The notes below the pieces were generated by a model, which was not told the DNA's origin, ran no database searches, and was given only the letters and a program-made list of their open reading frames with translations. A DNA stretch of 64,000 bases, taken from CAVXGU01 sp963761615. Lineage in GTDB: Bacteria > Acidobacteriota > Vicinamibacteria > Vicinamibacterales > CAVVIG01. Numbering within the stretch: the first letter of the stretch is position 1; each line of letters opens with the position of its first letter. Position numbers and translations under genes: made by a program. The stretch covers positions 1,426,001 through 1,490,000 of the forward strand of contig CAVXGU010000003.1 in the NCBI GenBank assembly GCA_963761615.1, written 5' to 3'. Positions 1 to 9,081 of this stretch are shown here, one piece after another.

Positions 1-804
1 ACGACCCACGCCATGTCGCGGGCGAATCACGCCGGGGCGATGGACGCGAAGCGCAAGCTGCTCGAGATCGCCGCGCACGACCTGGGTGGGGCGCCTGACG
101 ACTACGACATCGGTGGCGAGCGGGTCTTCCGGAAGGGCCGTCCCGGCCGCGGGATGACCTACGCCCAGGCGGCGTCCCGGGCCATCGCGCTCGCAGGACG
201 CTACGACGGACACGATCTGCCCGACGACATCAACCCCTTCACGAAGGCTTCGGCCTCGGCGCTGGCCGGCCTCGGCGTCATGGGCGTCGCCAAGGACACC
301 TATCGTCACGACGGCGACACGTACTCCTTCGTGATCGGCATGGCGGAGGTCGAGGTGGACGTCGAAACCGGGCACGTCCGGCTCGTCGACTACCTGGCCG
401 TCGGCGACGTCGGCATCGTGATCCACCCGCGGAGCATCGGCGGCCAGCTGCTGGGCGGCAGCCTGCTCGGAATGGGGCACGCGTACAGCCAGAAGTGGGT
501 GTACGACCGCCACTACGGCGTGGCGCTGGCCAAGCGCTTCTACCAGAACAAGCCGATGACGATCCTCGACGCACCGCCGTCGATGGCGACGACGACGCTC
601 GGGCTGCCCGATCCCGAGACGCCGGTGGGCGCCCGCGGCGTCGGCGAGCCGCCCGTCGGCTCGGGCTTCGCGGCCATCCTCAACGCGATTGCCGACGCGG
701 TCGGCGACGAGGTGTTTCGCCGGGCCCCGGTGAGCCTCGACATCGTCCTGACCTCGATCGAGCAGGGGCGGCGCCTGCAGGATGCGCTGGCGGTTCACAT
801 CTGA
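1..804 (+). CDS. Xanthine dehydrogenase/aldehyde oxidase-family molybdopterin-binding subunit, C-terminal part (5' end outside window)
   Basis: The reading frame is open from base 1, so the start lies outside the window; the internal ATG at 13 is probably not the start. The visible 267 or so residues match the C-terminal molybdopterin-binding part of xanthine dehydrogenase/aldehyde oxidase large subunits. A GARGVGEPPVG segment near residue 205 fits the conserved glycine-rich stretch with the catalytic glutamate, and the following FAAILNAIADA helix is typical of the family. Such enzymes hydroxylate purines, aldehydes or N-heterocycles with Mo-pterin and usually pair with FeS and FAD subunits, none of which is visible here. 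The substrate cannot be told. Confidence 0.85.
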   Translation, partial: TTHAMSRANHAGAMDAKRKLLEIAAHDLGGAPDDYDIGGERVFRKGRPGRGMTYAQAASRAIALAGRYDGHDLPDDINPFTKASASALAGLGVMGVAKDTYRHDGDTYSFVIGMAEVEVDVETGHVRLVDYLAVGDVGIVIHPRSIGGQLLGGSLLGMGHAYSQKWVYDRHYGVALAKRFYQNKPMTILDAPPSMATTTLGLPDPETPVGARGVGEPPVGSGFAAILNAIADAVGDEVFRRAPVSLDIVLTSIEQGRRLQDALAVHI

Positions 805-866
805 CGCGAAGCGATCGTGTCCCGGACTGGCCTTTCGCGGTGAGTGAACCCGGCGCGCGTACGGCC

Positions 867-2551
867 ATGGTCCGCTCGGGCGGCATCGTGCTGCTCTTCG
901 TGACCCTGACCCTGCTGCTGGCGTATCCGCTATCGCTGCACCCGACGGATCACGTCTTCTCGGACAGCCCGGACAACCGCCTGTACATCTGGACCCTCGC
1001 CTGGGACACCCACGCGATCGTCCACGACCCGCTCTCGATCTTCGACGCGAACATCTACTATCCCGAGCGCCACACCCTGGCGTTCTCCGAGAACCTGATC
1101 GGCGACACGCCGCTCGCGGCGCCGGTCATCTGGCTCACGGGCAACCTGGTCCTGGCGCTGAACGTCGTGTCGCTGCTGACGATCGTCCTGAGCGGCATCG
1201 GCGCGTACTGGCTCGGGCGGCGCGTCGGCCTCGGCCGCGCGGGCGCGATCGTGTGCGGAGTCGTGTTCGCATTCTCGCCGCCGCGCTTCCTGCGCGTCGA
1301 GCAGCTCCACCTGACCTCGATCCAGTGGATGCCGTTCGCCCTCGCGGCCCTGCACAAGTACTTCGACGAGGACCGTCCTCGCGATCTGCGCGTCGCCGTC
1401 GGGTTCTTCACGCTTCAGGCGCTGTCGAGCGGCCACGGCACGGTGTTCCTCGGCCTCGCCATGGCGGGGTTCGTCGTCTACCGCGTCGCGACCGGGAGCC
1501 GCCTCGCGCCCGGCCGGCGGATCCGCGATTTCGGGTTCACGGGCGCCCTGCTGCTCGCGCCGACCCTCGCGCTGCTGCCGATCTACCGCGCCGTGCAGGT
1601 GGACGTCGGCCTGCGGCGATCGCTCGAGAACTGGGCGATCAGCGCGCAGAGCTGGCTGGCGTCCCCGGCGCGGTTCCAGACGCTGCTCCTCTCCCTCGTG
1701 CCCTCGTGGCACATCAACGACCGGGCCGGGGCCTACCTGTTTCCGGGGTTCCTGCCGCTCCTCCTCGCCGCCGCGCTGCTCCTGCCGGGGCCGAATCGGC
1801 GGCCCCGGGGAATGGTGTTCTACGCGCTGCTGACGGTCGGCGCCGTGCTGATGGCGGTCGGACCGCCGCTCAGCCTCTGGCCGCTCGTCTACTGGCTCCC
1901 GGGGTTCAACTTCATCCGCGTGCCGTCGCGGTTCACGCTGCTCGCAATGCTCGGCCTGGCCGTCCTGGCGGGCGCGGGATTCGAGCGGCTGGCGGCGCGC
2001 GTGGCTCCGTCGCGGACCGTGCTCCTCGGCGCGGCGGCCGTGGCGCTGCTCGTGGCCGAGTTCGCCGCGATTCCGGTGGACATGCAGCCGTTTCGCGTCG
2101 AGATTCCGCCCGTCGATCGCTGGCTCGCCACGCAGCCGAAGCCCTTCGTCGTCGCCGAGGTGCCCGAGGGGATCCCGAACGGCTCGGGTCCTGGGAACGG
2201 CGGCACACGCTCTACATGCTTCACTCGACGGCGCACTGGGAGCCGACGATCGAAGGCTACAGCGGCATCAGGCCGCCGCGCTTCGAAGCGCTCTACCGCG
2301 AGCTCACACACTTTCCCGACGACACGAGCCTGCGCCACCTCGTCGCCCTCGGCGCGACGCGCATCGTGGTGCACACGGACTACTACGAGCCGGAGGCGTG
2401 GGCCCGGGTGCGCGATCGCATCGGGCAGTTCCAGGGGTGGCTGCGGCTCCTCTACGCAGACGACTCCGGCCGCGTGTACGAGCTGCACGCGCCCCCGGAC
2501 GAACGGGTGTCGCGCGCTACTGCGGGTCCGGCACCAGACGGGCGTCGGTGA
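867..2551 (+). CDS. Polytopic membrane protein, GT-C/YfhO-like (frame break near 2190)
   Basis: Reads in one frame from ATG 867 (alternative GTG 840) to about 2190, then continues in the -1 frame to the TGA at 2549-2551. Restoring one base gives about 561 residues. The N-terminal part holds about ten hydrophobic segments. A short aromatic motif with YYPERHTLAFSE near residue 65 is shared with the protein at 6071-8357, as is the C-terminal soluble part with YMLHSTAHWEP and GYSGIRPP. The fold resembles GT-C lipid-linked-sugar glycosyltransferases or YfhO-like proteins; the activity is unknown. The missing base lies in GGGTCCTGGG; a GGTACC that lost its A would also fit. The 3' end overlaps the convergent gene at 2517-3386 by 35 bp. 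Confidence 0.75.
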
Positions 2552-3386
2552 GGAAGCGGCGGTAGTCCGTGAAGGTCTCCGTGATGCGCATCCGCGGCTC
2601 GCCGGAGTTCCGGATGATCTGCAGGCTCTCGATCGACCGCGGCAGCATGAGGGTCTCGTCCGGGTCGGTGAAGGCGACCTCCCGGTAGTGGATGCTCGAC
2701 TGGGATCGCTCGATCACCATGTACCCGTGCTGGTAGCCGTTGGAGCGGCTCGGCGGGACGTCGAAATCGAACTGGCCGACCAGCCGATCGTCGACGCGCA
2801 GGACGTCGTAGGTGTCGGCGTCCACCCAGACGCGTCCGGCCGAGCGGCCGGGCAGCGAGATGCTCACGCACTCGTCGCGCCACTTCACCTCGGGCGTACC
2901 GCGCGCGGCGGACTTGTAATCGATCATGAGGGCATTGCGGCCGTCGGTCCGCCCGCGGCCGGCGAACGTGAAGACGAAGTCGTCGCGCTGTCCGGGCAGC
3001 AGCATGGCCAGCGGCTCGGGCGAGATGGGCTTCGGATCCATGCAGCCGGGCTCGTCCCCGGGCTTGGGCGGCTTTCCGCCGACGGTGAGCAGCTTTCGCA
3101 GCTCGTTGGCGTCGGGCAGCGTACCCGGCGTGTCGGGCGGGTTCCAGGCGACGCGCAGCTCGTAGGTCAGCCGCCGCGGAAACCCGTCGGGCAGGAGGTC
3201 CGTCCGGAGCCGCTGCAGGCGGACGGTGTCGAGGCAGACGATGCTCTGCGCGTGGGTGTAGTAACGGATGACCCGGTCACTGACCCGGTCGAGCAGCTGA
3301 CCGATGGGGATCTGCGCAGGCGCCTGCGCGGCCGCCGAGGCGGTCACGGCCGCGAGGGCGAGTGCGCTGGCGCCCAGTCGCTTCAC
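2517..3386 (-). CDS. Exported protein of unknown function
   Basis: A 289-residue protein starting at GTG 3386 with a signal peptide (MKRLGASALALAAV then an Ala-rich cleavage region). The mature part has several short beta-rich segments (RVWVDADTYDVLRVD, HYREVAFTDPDETLMLP, RMRITETFTDYRRF), a pattern seen in acidobacterial secreted proteins that I cannot assign to a named family. The start codon overlaps the stop of the upstream DinB-like gene (GTGA), so the two are probably translationally coupled. Its 3' end overlaps the convergent membrane protein gene by 35 bp. Confidence 0.75.
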   Translation of the reverse strand: MKRLGASALALAAVTASAAAQAPAQIPIGQLLDRVSDRVIRYYTHAQSIVCLDTVRLQRLRTDLLPDGFPRRLTYELRVAWNPPDTPGTLPDANELRKLLTVGGKPPKPGDEPGCMDPKPISPEPLAMLLPGQRDDFVFTFAGRGRTDGRNALMIDYKSAARGTPEVKWRDECVSISLPGRSAGRVWVDADTYDVLRVDDRLVGQFDFDVPPSRSNGYQHGYMVIERSQSSIHYREVAFTDPDETLMLPRSIESLQIIRNSGEPRMRITETFTDYRRFLTDARLVPDPQ

Positions 3387-3892
3387 GGCTTCGACCCGAC
3401 CGTTTGTTTGAGCTGCCCGATGTGGCGGTGCACGTGGGCGGCCGTGAACTCGCCGACCTCGTACACCGAGAACACGCCGAACGGCATCTGCACGGCCGCC
3501 GAGGCGGCGCGCTCGCGGGTGATCGTGTCCACGGCCGTCTGGAACGTCTCTCCGCTGGTGCGCAGGCGGCGGATCGCCTCGGCCTTCGAGGCCGACTCGG
3601 GCGGTTCGAGCCGGGGAAACGTCTTGATCTTGTCCGGCAACTGCCTCGTCGCGAGCGACTCCTCGAAGTCGGGAGGCTTGGCCAGGTTCATCTCGGGAAT
3701 CCGGCCGCTCATGGCGCCGGCGAGGAACTCGTTCGTCACCGCGACGTGCCAGCCGATCTGGGCCGGATTCCACCCGTCCTCGCGCCTCGCCGCGGCCGCT
3801 GTCTCGTCGATCGCCTCGATGTCGGCGATCAGCTGTCCGTTGGCGCGGGCGAATCCACCGCGAATCGCCCGGACGCGCTCGTCGTGATCCAT
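3383..3892 (-). CDS. DinB-like four-helix-bundle protein
   Basis: A 169-residue cytoplasmic protein starting at ATG 3892 (MDHDERVRAIRGG). It has the DinB/YfiT layout: a first histidine in NPAQIGWHVAVTNEF near residue 47 and a C-terminal HVHRHIGQLKQT with two more histidines, giving the usual metal-binding His triad. DinB-like proteins include thiol-dependent transferases and many members of unknown role. It is the first gene of a two-gene minus-strand operon, its stop overlapping the next start by 4 bp. The ORF is open further upstream, but that extension is Arg/Ser-rich shadow sequence. Confidence 0.8.
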   Translation of the reverse strand: MDHDERVRAIRGGFARANGQLIADIEAIDETAAAARREDGWNPAQIGWHVAVTNEFLAGAMSGRIPEMNLAKPPDFEESLATRQLPDKIKTFPRLEPPESASKAEAIRRLRTSGETFQTAVDTITRERAASAAVQMPFGVFSVYEVGEFTAAHVHRHIGQLKQTVGSKP

Positions 3893-3935
3893 GTTCGACC
3901 CCTCCCTGTCCGCGGCGCCGTACCGGTGGCCGCCG

Positions 3936-4700
3936 CTACTTGTTCGCCACCTGGACCCGAATCGCGTCGTCGAGCTTGAGAGAGAAGCGCGTGCCTTCGG
4001 GGAGCTCGACCTCGTCGCCGGCCGTCGCCACCACGGCCCCCGCGCCGGCGCCGGCGCCGACCGCGGTCCCGATGGCCGCGCCCTTGCCGCCGCCGGCGAT
4101 CGCGCCGATGATTGCGCCCGCCGCCGCGCCGACCCCGACCTTCTTGGCATCCTCGCCCGTCGTCGACTTCGCTTCACGCGAGATCCGTGGCGTGCTGATG
4201 GGCACGACCGTGTCCCCCGCGTGCAGCTGCAGGAAGCGGAGCACGATGGACGCCCGGCCCTTGACCTTGCCGGACGGGTTCGCCTCGAGCACCGTTCCGG
4301 TCACCTCCGAACCGGCCGGGATCGCGGTGGTGCCGTCGACCACGACGGCCTTGGTCACCTTGGCGCGAACCGTGTCCTCGACGTTGCTGCGATCGGAGGC
4401 CAGGGGCGTTTCGAGTGTGACCTCGATGGAACTGCCGGCCGGAATCGTGACGTCGTGTGACGTGGGCTGGGGGATCTCCGGGACGGCAGGCAGGCCGCGT
4501 CCGGCGCCGGCTGCCGATCCACTTGCCGTGGAGGCCGGAGCCGCTGCCGAGGCGCCGCCCGCTTGACCTCCCGGGGCAGCAGCCGGCGACTGGCCGGCCG
4601 GAGGTGTGGCGTTGCCGGCCTGTCCGCCCGAACAGGCGACCGTGCCGGCAAGCACCACGACGGAGAGGCCGTTGAGGCAGGTTTGGAGCGTCACGCGCAC
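3936..4700 (-). CDS. Glycine-zipper (putative lipo)protein
   Basis: 254 residues. An N-terminal hydrophobic segment ends in VLAGTVACSG, a possible but imperfect lipobox. It is followed by a Pro/Ala/Gly-rich linker (residues 25-70), a beta-rich domain with DVTIPAGSSIEVTLETPLAS and TIPAGSEVTGTVLEA, and then a glycine zipper (GVGAAAGAIIGAIAGGGKG, near residues 190-225) that could insert into a membrane. The C-terminus repeats a beta strand (RFSLKLDDAIRVQV). A clear paralogue lies at 50922-51593 with the same domain order. The role is unknown; an envelope location is inferred. Confidence 0.75.
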   Translation of the reverse strand: MRVTLQTCLNGLSVVVLAGTVACSGGQAGNATPPAGQSPAAAPGGQAGGASAAAPASTASGSAAGAGRGLPAVPEIPQPTSHDVTIPAGSSIEVTLETPLASDRSNVEDTVRAKVTKAVVVDGTTAIPAGSEVTGTVLEANPSGKVKGRASIVLRFLQLHAGDTVVPISTPRISREAKSTTGEDAKKVGVGAAAGAIIGAIAGGGKGAAIGTAVGAGAGAGAVVATAGDEVELPEGTRFSLKLDDAIRVQVANK

Positions 4701-4776
4701 CTCCTGAAGGCCCCATAGTACCTGCTTGGCGCTGGCGGGCCAATGGAGAAGGAGGGCGCGCGGGGCGCCGCGCCGG

Positions 4777-5976
4777 CTACGACGGCGTCGTGGCGACCAT
4801 GGTGACGATGGCCGTGCCCTCGGTCAGGCCGTCACCGGACACCTCGACCGTCGTGCCGTCGTTCACGCCGGTTCGAACCAGCACGGGCGTGAGACGGCCG
4901 TTATCGTCGATCCAGAGACGCCCCTGGCCCGCGGCGGGCGCCGGAAGCGACGTCCCCGAGGTGGCCAGGCCGGGCGCGCCGAGCGACGCCAGAATGTCGG
5001 GCGTGGGTTTGAAGCGCAGCGCCGCGGCCGGCGCGCGCAGCACGTCCGCCGCGTGGGCGACCTCGATCGACACCGTGGCGGTCATCCCGGGCTTGAGCTC
5101 GAGCGCCTCGTTTGGCACGGCGATGATGGCGGTATAGGTCACCACGTTCTGATCGACGGTCGGGTTGAGGCGCATCTGAGACACGACCCCGTGGAAGGTC
5201 TCGTCGGGATAGGCTTCCACGTGAAATGTCACGGGTTGTCCGGCGGCGATGCGTCCGACTTCGGCTTCGTCGATCGTGGCCTGGACCTGCATGTTCTTGA
5301 GATCGGCGGCGATGACGAACAGGGTGGGCGCCTGCAGGCTGGCTGCCACCGTCTGGCCGACATCGACGTTCCGTGCGATGACGATGCCGTTGATCGGCGA
5401 GGTGATGATCGTCTTGTCCAGGTTCAGCGTGGCCTGATTCAGGGCCGCCCTGGCCTGGACGACGGACGCCTGCGCCGACGCGACCTGAGACTGTGTGGAC
5501 CGCAGGGCGGTGCGGGCCGAGTCGAGGTCCGCCTGCGTAATGAGCTGCTTGCGCGACAGCTCCTCGTCGCGCGTCAGGGTCGTCGAGGCCAGCGCGACCG
5601 CCGTCTCGAGGCGGGTGGCATTGGCCTCGGCACCGGCCAGGTTCGCCTGGGCCTGCTGGAGCTGGGCCTGATAGAGCGACGGGTCCAGACGGGCCAGTAC
5701 TTCGCCCGTGTGGACGATGGAGTTGAAGTCGGCGTTCAGCTGGCTGACCGCGCCGGAAATCTGCGTCCCGACCTGGACGGTGGTCACCGCGTCGAGCGTT
5801 CCCGCCGCGACGACCGACTGCGTGACGTCGCCCCGGGACAGCGGCGTCGAGAAGATCCGGTCGCCGGGCTCCGAGCGCTTCGCGTGCAGCGCGCCCGCGG
5901 TCAACCCGGCGGCGGCGATGACGGCGGCAACGCCGATGACCAGACGGCGCCCCGTGCGCGTGCGGTTTGCGTTCAT
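4777..5976 (-). CDS. MacA/HlyD-family periplasmic adaptor of a tripartite efflux pump
   Basis: 399 residues from ATG 5976. An N-terminal membrane anchor (residues 9-30) is followed by a first lipoyl half-motif (VQVGTQISGAVSQL), a long alpha-helical hairpin rich in Ala/Gln (about residues 95-205), a second lipoyl half (TIITSPINGIVIARNVDVGQ) and beta-barrel and membrane-proximal domains. This is the order in MacA, which links an ABC transporter such as MacB to an outer-membrane channel. No MacB or TolC gene is adjacent, so it is either an orphan or works with distant partners. It is divergent from the PA14 membrane protein gene, with under 100 bp between. Confidence 0.88.
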   Translation of the reverse strand: MNANRTRTGRRLVIGVAAVIAAAGLTAGALHAKRSEPGDRIFSTPLSRGDVTQSVVAAGTLDAVTTVQVGTQISGAVSQLNADFNSIVHTGEVLARLDPSLYQAQLQQAQANLAGAEANATRLETAVALASTTLTRDEELSRKQLITQADLDSARTALRSTQSQVASAQASVVQARAALNQATLNLDKTIITSPINGIVIARNVDVGQTVAASLQAPTLFVIAADLKNMQVQATIDEAEVGRIAAGQPVTFHVEAYPDETFHGVVSQMRLNPTVDQNVVTYTAIIAVPNEALELKPGMTATVSIEVAHAADVLRAPAAALRFKPTPDILASLGAPGLATSGTSLPAPAAGQGRLWIDDNGRLTPVLVRTGVNDGTTVEVSGDGLTEGTAIVTMVATTPS

Positions 5977-6054
5977 GTCTCTTAAGACGACGCAGCCGTG
6001 GATGTTCCATGGCGCACGCGTGAAACGTGTGTGACGGGGTCCGCGCCTCCCGCG

Positions 6055-6060
6055 TATCAT
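6055..6060 (+). promoter_or_regulatory. Putative -10 element (TATCAT) before the PA14 membrane protein
   Basis: TATCAT lies 10 bp before ATG 6071 and overlaps the alternative ATG at 6059. A transcript starting 6-8 bp downstream would be almost leaderless, which favours 6071 as the start codon. No good -35 box is visible. Confidence 0.35.
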
Positions 6061-6070
6061 GTGCGTTCGG

Positions 6071-8357
6071 ATGCCCCGGCCACGCACCTTCGTGACGATC
6101 CTTGCGCTCGCGGCGGCGGTCTGGGCGGCCGCCGCTGGACTGGTGGCCGCGTTCCACCTCGAGAGCGGTCTGCGGATCGAGTACTTCGCCGGCACGGACT
6201 GGCAGGGGGGCGCCGTTCGCGAGGGAACGTCTCCCAACGTCTCCACGGCCGCGCTCGAGGCCGACTGGCCCGGCGGACTCCCGCGGACGTTCAGCGCGAT
6301 CTGGACCGGCTATCTGGCCGTGGCGACGCCCGGTCACTACCGCTTCGAGACGAGCTCGGACGATGGCTCGCAGCTGTACGTGGACGGCCGGCTCGTGGTG
6401 GACAACGGCGGCCGTCACGGCATGACCACGGCGGCGGGGGAGACCGACCTGGACGCCGGCCCGCATCAGGTGATGCTCCAGTACTTCCAGGGCGGCGGGC
6501 TGTACGGGGTGGAGTGGCGGTGGGGACGCGCCGGCGCGCCGGTCGAGCCGGTGCCCGGATGGCTCCTGTCGCCGCATCGCACGTCGTACGGCACCGCGTG
6601 GGCGGGTCGCGTCGTGCGGACCGCGCGGCTCGTGTCCGCGCCGCTCACCGTCGGCCTCGGCCTCGGGCTGCTCGTGTGGTGGGAGCGGCGCGCCCGATGG
6701 CGCCACGTGCGCGCCGCCCCGCGCCTGGCCGCGCTCGCGCTCTTCGTGACGCTGGCCGTCGGCGAGACGTGGCCGCTGGCGACCAATCCCGCGCATCTGT
6801 CGCGCAACGACAACGGCGACACGATCCTCAACGAGTGGACCCTGGCGTGGATGGTCCACCAGGCGCCGCGGGATCCGCTCCACCTCTACGACGGCAACAT
6901 CTTCTATCCCGAGCACGACACCATTGCGTACTCCGAGGCCCTCGTCGTGCAGTCCGCGATGGGCGCGCCGTTGTTCTGGGCGGGCGCGTCGCCGGTGCTC
7001 GTCTACAACATCCTCCTCATCGCGGGCTTCGCCCTCACCGGATGGGCCATGTGCCTGGTGGTCGCGCGGTGGACCGGCGACTGGGCGGCGGCGGTGACGG
7101 CCGGGATTGCCATGGGCTTCAACGCCCATACGATGACGCGCATGCCCCACATGCAGGCGCAGCACGTGGAGTTCCTGCCCTTCGCGCTGCTCGCCCTCGA
7201 CCTGCTGCTGCGGGAGCCGCGCGTGCGGCACGCGCTGTCGCTGGCCGTGTGGTTCGTGCTCCAGTCGCTGACGTCGTTCTATCTGCTGGCCATCGTCTCG
7301 ATCGGACTCGCCGCCGCCGCCCTCTCCCGCGTCGAGGACTGGTGGGGCCGACGCCGCCTCGCGCGAGTCCTGCCGCTGGCTGCCGGCGCGGGCGCCGCCG
7401 CGTTCGTCCTGCTGCTCCCGGCGCTCCTGCCGGTACTGGCGGGCATACTCGCTCCAGGGCATGTCGCGGTCGCTGGAGAACACCGTGAACCTGTCGGCCC
7501 GCTGGCAGGACTACCTGACGACGCCGGCGCGCGTGTGGGTCTGGTGGTGGCCGAAGTACTGGGATCCGATGACCGGGCTGTTTCCGGGCGCGACCGCCAC
7601 GCTGCTGGCCCTCGCGGCCGTCGTGACGGGCGTCGCGCTTCGCGACCGTCGGGCGCGGATGTGCCTCGCCATGGGCGTCGCCGGCGTGATCCTGTCGTTC
7701 GGCCCGAAGACGCCGCTCTACGGGTGGCTGTACCACGTCTATCCGCCGCTCCACGGCATCCGCGGCCCGGCGCGGTTCGGGTACCTCGGGATCGTGGCGG
7801 TTGCGGCGCTCGCGGGGTTCGAGCTCGCCCACCTGCGGGCGCACTCCCGGGCGGGCTGGCGGATCGCGATCTCGGTGGCCGCTCTCGTCCTCGTGACCGC
7901 CGAGACCGTGGCGGCGCCGATCGACCTCGCGCCGTTCACCGGCATCGATCCCATCTACGCGACGATCGAGGACACGCCGAACGCCGTCGTGGCCGAGCTG
8001 CCGCTGCCCCACCCCTATGCGGGATTCATCAACGCGACCTACATGCTGGACTCGACGCTCAACTGGAAGCCGATGATCAACGGCTACAGCGGCTTCATGC
8101 CCCAGAGCTACTACGCGCACTACGAGGCGCTGCGCAGCTTCCCGGCCCCCGGGGCCGTCACCGCCCTGGGACGGATGGGCGTGAACCGCGCGTTCGTGCA
8201 CCTGAACCAGCTGAGCCCGGCGCAGGTCCAGGCGCTCGCCGCCAACCCCGCCGTGCGGGAGATCGCACGCCACGACACGCTGGCGCTGTACGCGATCGCG
8301 CCACCGCCGATCAGCGCGCCGGCCCCGTCGTCCGACCCACTGGCTCCTCGACCGTGA
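6071..8357 (+). CDS. PA14-domain polytopic membrane protein, GT-C-like (frame break at 7433)
   Basis: Reads from ATG 6071 (alternative 6059) to about 7433 and then one frame later to the stop at 8355-8357; removing one G gives about 761 residues. After the first membrane helix (residues 5-27) comes a PA14 domain (residues 30-150) with RIEYFAGTDWQGG, FSAIWTGYLAV, YRFETSSDDGSQLYVDG and GVEWRW. PA14 is a beta-sandwich often involved in glycan binding. About ten more membrane segments and a soluble C-terminus follow, related to the protein at 867-2551 (shared FYPEHDTIAYSEA, YMLDSTLNWKP, GYSGFMP). The extra base sits at CCGGTAC. The 3' end overlaps the convergent lipoprotein gene by 47 bp. The enzymatic role is unknown. 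Confidence 0.78.
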
Positions 8358-8712
8358 CCGACCAGTCGAGATCCGTCGAGTCGATGACCAGATAGAACAT
8401 GTGCGGGTCGTCGCTCATGTAGGCGGTTCCGGACCCCGCGCCCTTCGTGTCGACGGCCTCGTCCATGAGGCGCCCGCTGACGGCGCTGTGCACCGTGAGG
8501 TGGAAGGCGCCCGCGCCGGCTGCGGGCGGGTTCTTGGTCTGCCAGCGGAGGCGCAGCGCGCCGACCTCGCCCAGGAAGGATTCGGTCTGCATGTTGCCAT
8601 GTCCGGACCACGCGCCCAGCTGGTGCCAGACCATGTGTTCGGCCGGAGGGGCGGGGCGCGAGCTGCAGGCCGCCGAGAGGCAGATCACGAGGAGCGCGAT
8701 CGGGAATTTCAT
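8311..8712 (-). CDS. Small lipoprotein of unknown function
   Basis: 133 residues. The signal sequence MKFPIALLVICLSAACSS ends in a good lipobox (LSAAC, Cys16). The remainder is one beta-rich domain (LGEVGALRLRWQTK, AGAFHLTVHSAVSGR, MFYLVIDSTDLDWSVTVEE) that I do not recognise. Its 3' end overlaps the convergent PA14 membrane protein gene by 47 bp. Confidence 0.75.
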   Translation of the reverse strand: MKFPIALLVICLSAACSSRPAPPAEHMVWHQLGAWSGHGNMQTESFLGEVGALRLRWQTKNPPAAGAGAFHLTVHSAVSGRLMDEAVDTKGAGSGTAYMSDDPHMFYLVIDSTDLDWSVTVEEPVGRTTGPAR

Positions 8713-8742
8713 CTGATGACTACGATGATCTTATACGCGCCG

Positions 8743-8905
8743 GCTATGGCAACTCGCGGTGGGCATTATCCACCGCGGCCCGACGGGCGGGGCACGGGCC
8801 GGACGGGGGAACGGTCCGGCCCGGCCAGCGAAGTGACGAAGATCCTCAACGGGCCGTCCTGCAGCGGACCAATCGTCGGCGCCGACGTGGTCCAGCAGCA
8901 CCCTG
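8743..8905 (+). pseudogene. Decayed, internally deleted copy of the adjacent exported cupin gene
   Basis: Two pieces match the intact cupin gene downstream. Bases 8758-8784 resemble 9265-9290 (encoding the GIIHRGP region). Bases 8826-8881 match 9504-9559 almost base for base (encoding SEVTKILNGPSCSG). The roughly 215 bp separating these in the intact gene is reduced to about 40 bp here, and there is no start or full frame. It is best read as the remnant of a tandem duplication. Confidence 0.7.
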
Positions 8906-9045
8906 CGCCGAGTAACCGAGCCCCCTGCGCCGACTTACGCAGCACCCTTGCACCCAGCACTCGGTATTTGGTGCCCGGCGCCAGCACCCGGCGCGAGGCG
9001 CCCGGCGCCCGGCACCCGTTTTTCGAGCTATAGTAAGCTCTTCGT
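8906..9045. repeat. Intergenic low-complexity GC-rich repeats (GCCCGGCACCC-like units)
   Basis: This stretch between the cupin remnant and the intact cupin gene is made of degenerate repeats of CAGCACCC, GCCCGGC and GGCGCC units that can fold back on themselves (GGTGCCCGGCGCC against later GGCGCCCGGCACCC). No coding frame is supported. Similar unit-repeat hairpins occur at 9720-9821 and 53759-53870. Confidence 0.5.
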
Positions 9046-9081
9046 TTGAGGTCCAATGGTCCTACGGAAAGGAGACGGGGG

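Noticed and set aside
4901..7483. Long minus-strand frame across the MacA and PA14 genes
   Set aside because: Antisense to the PA14 protein and out of frame with MacA; no motif supports it.
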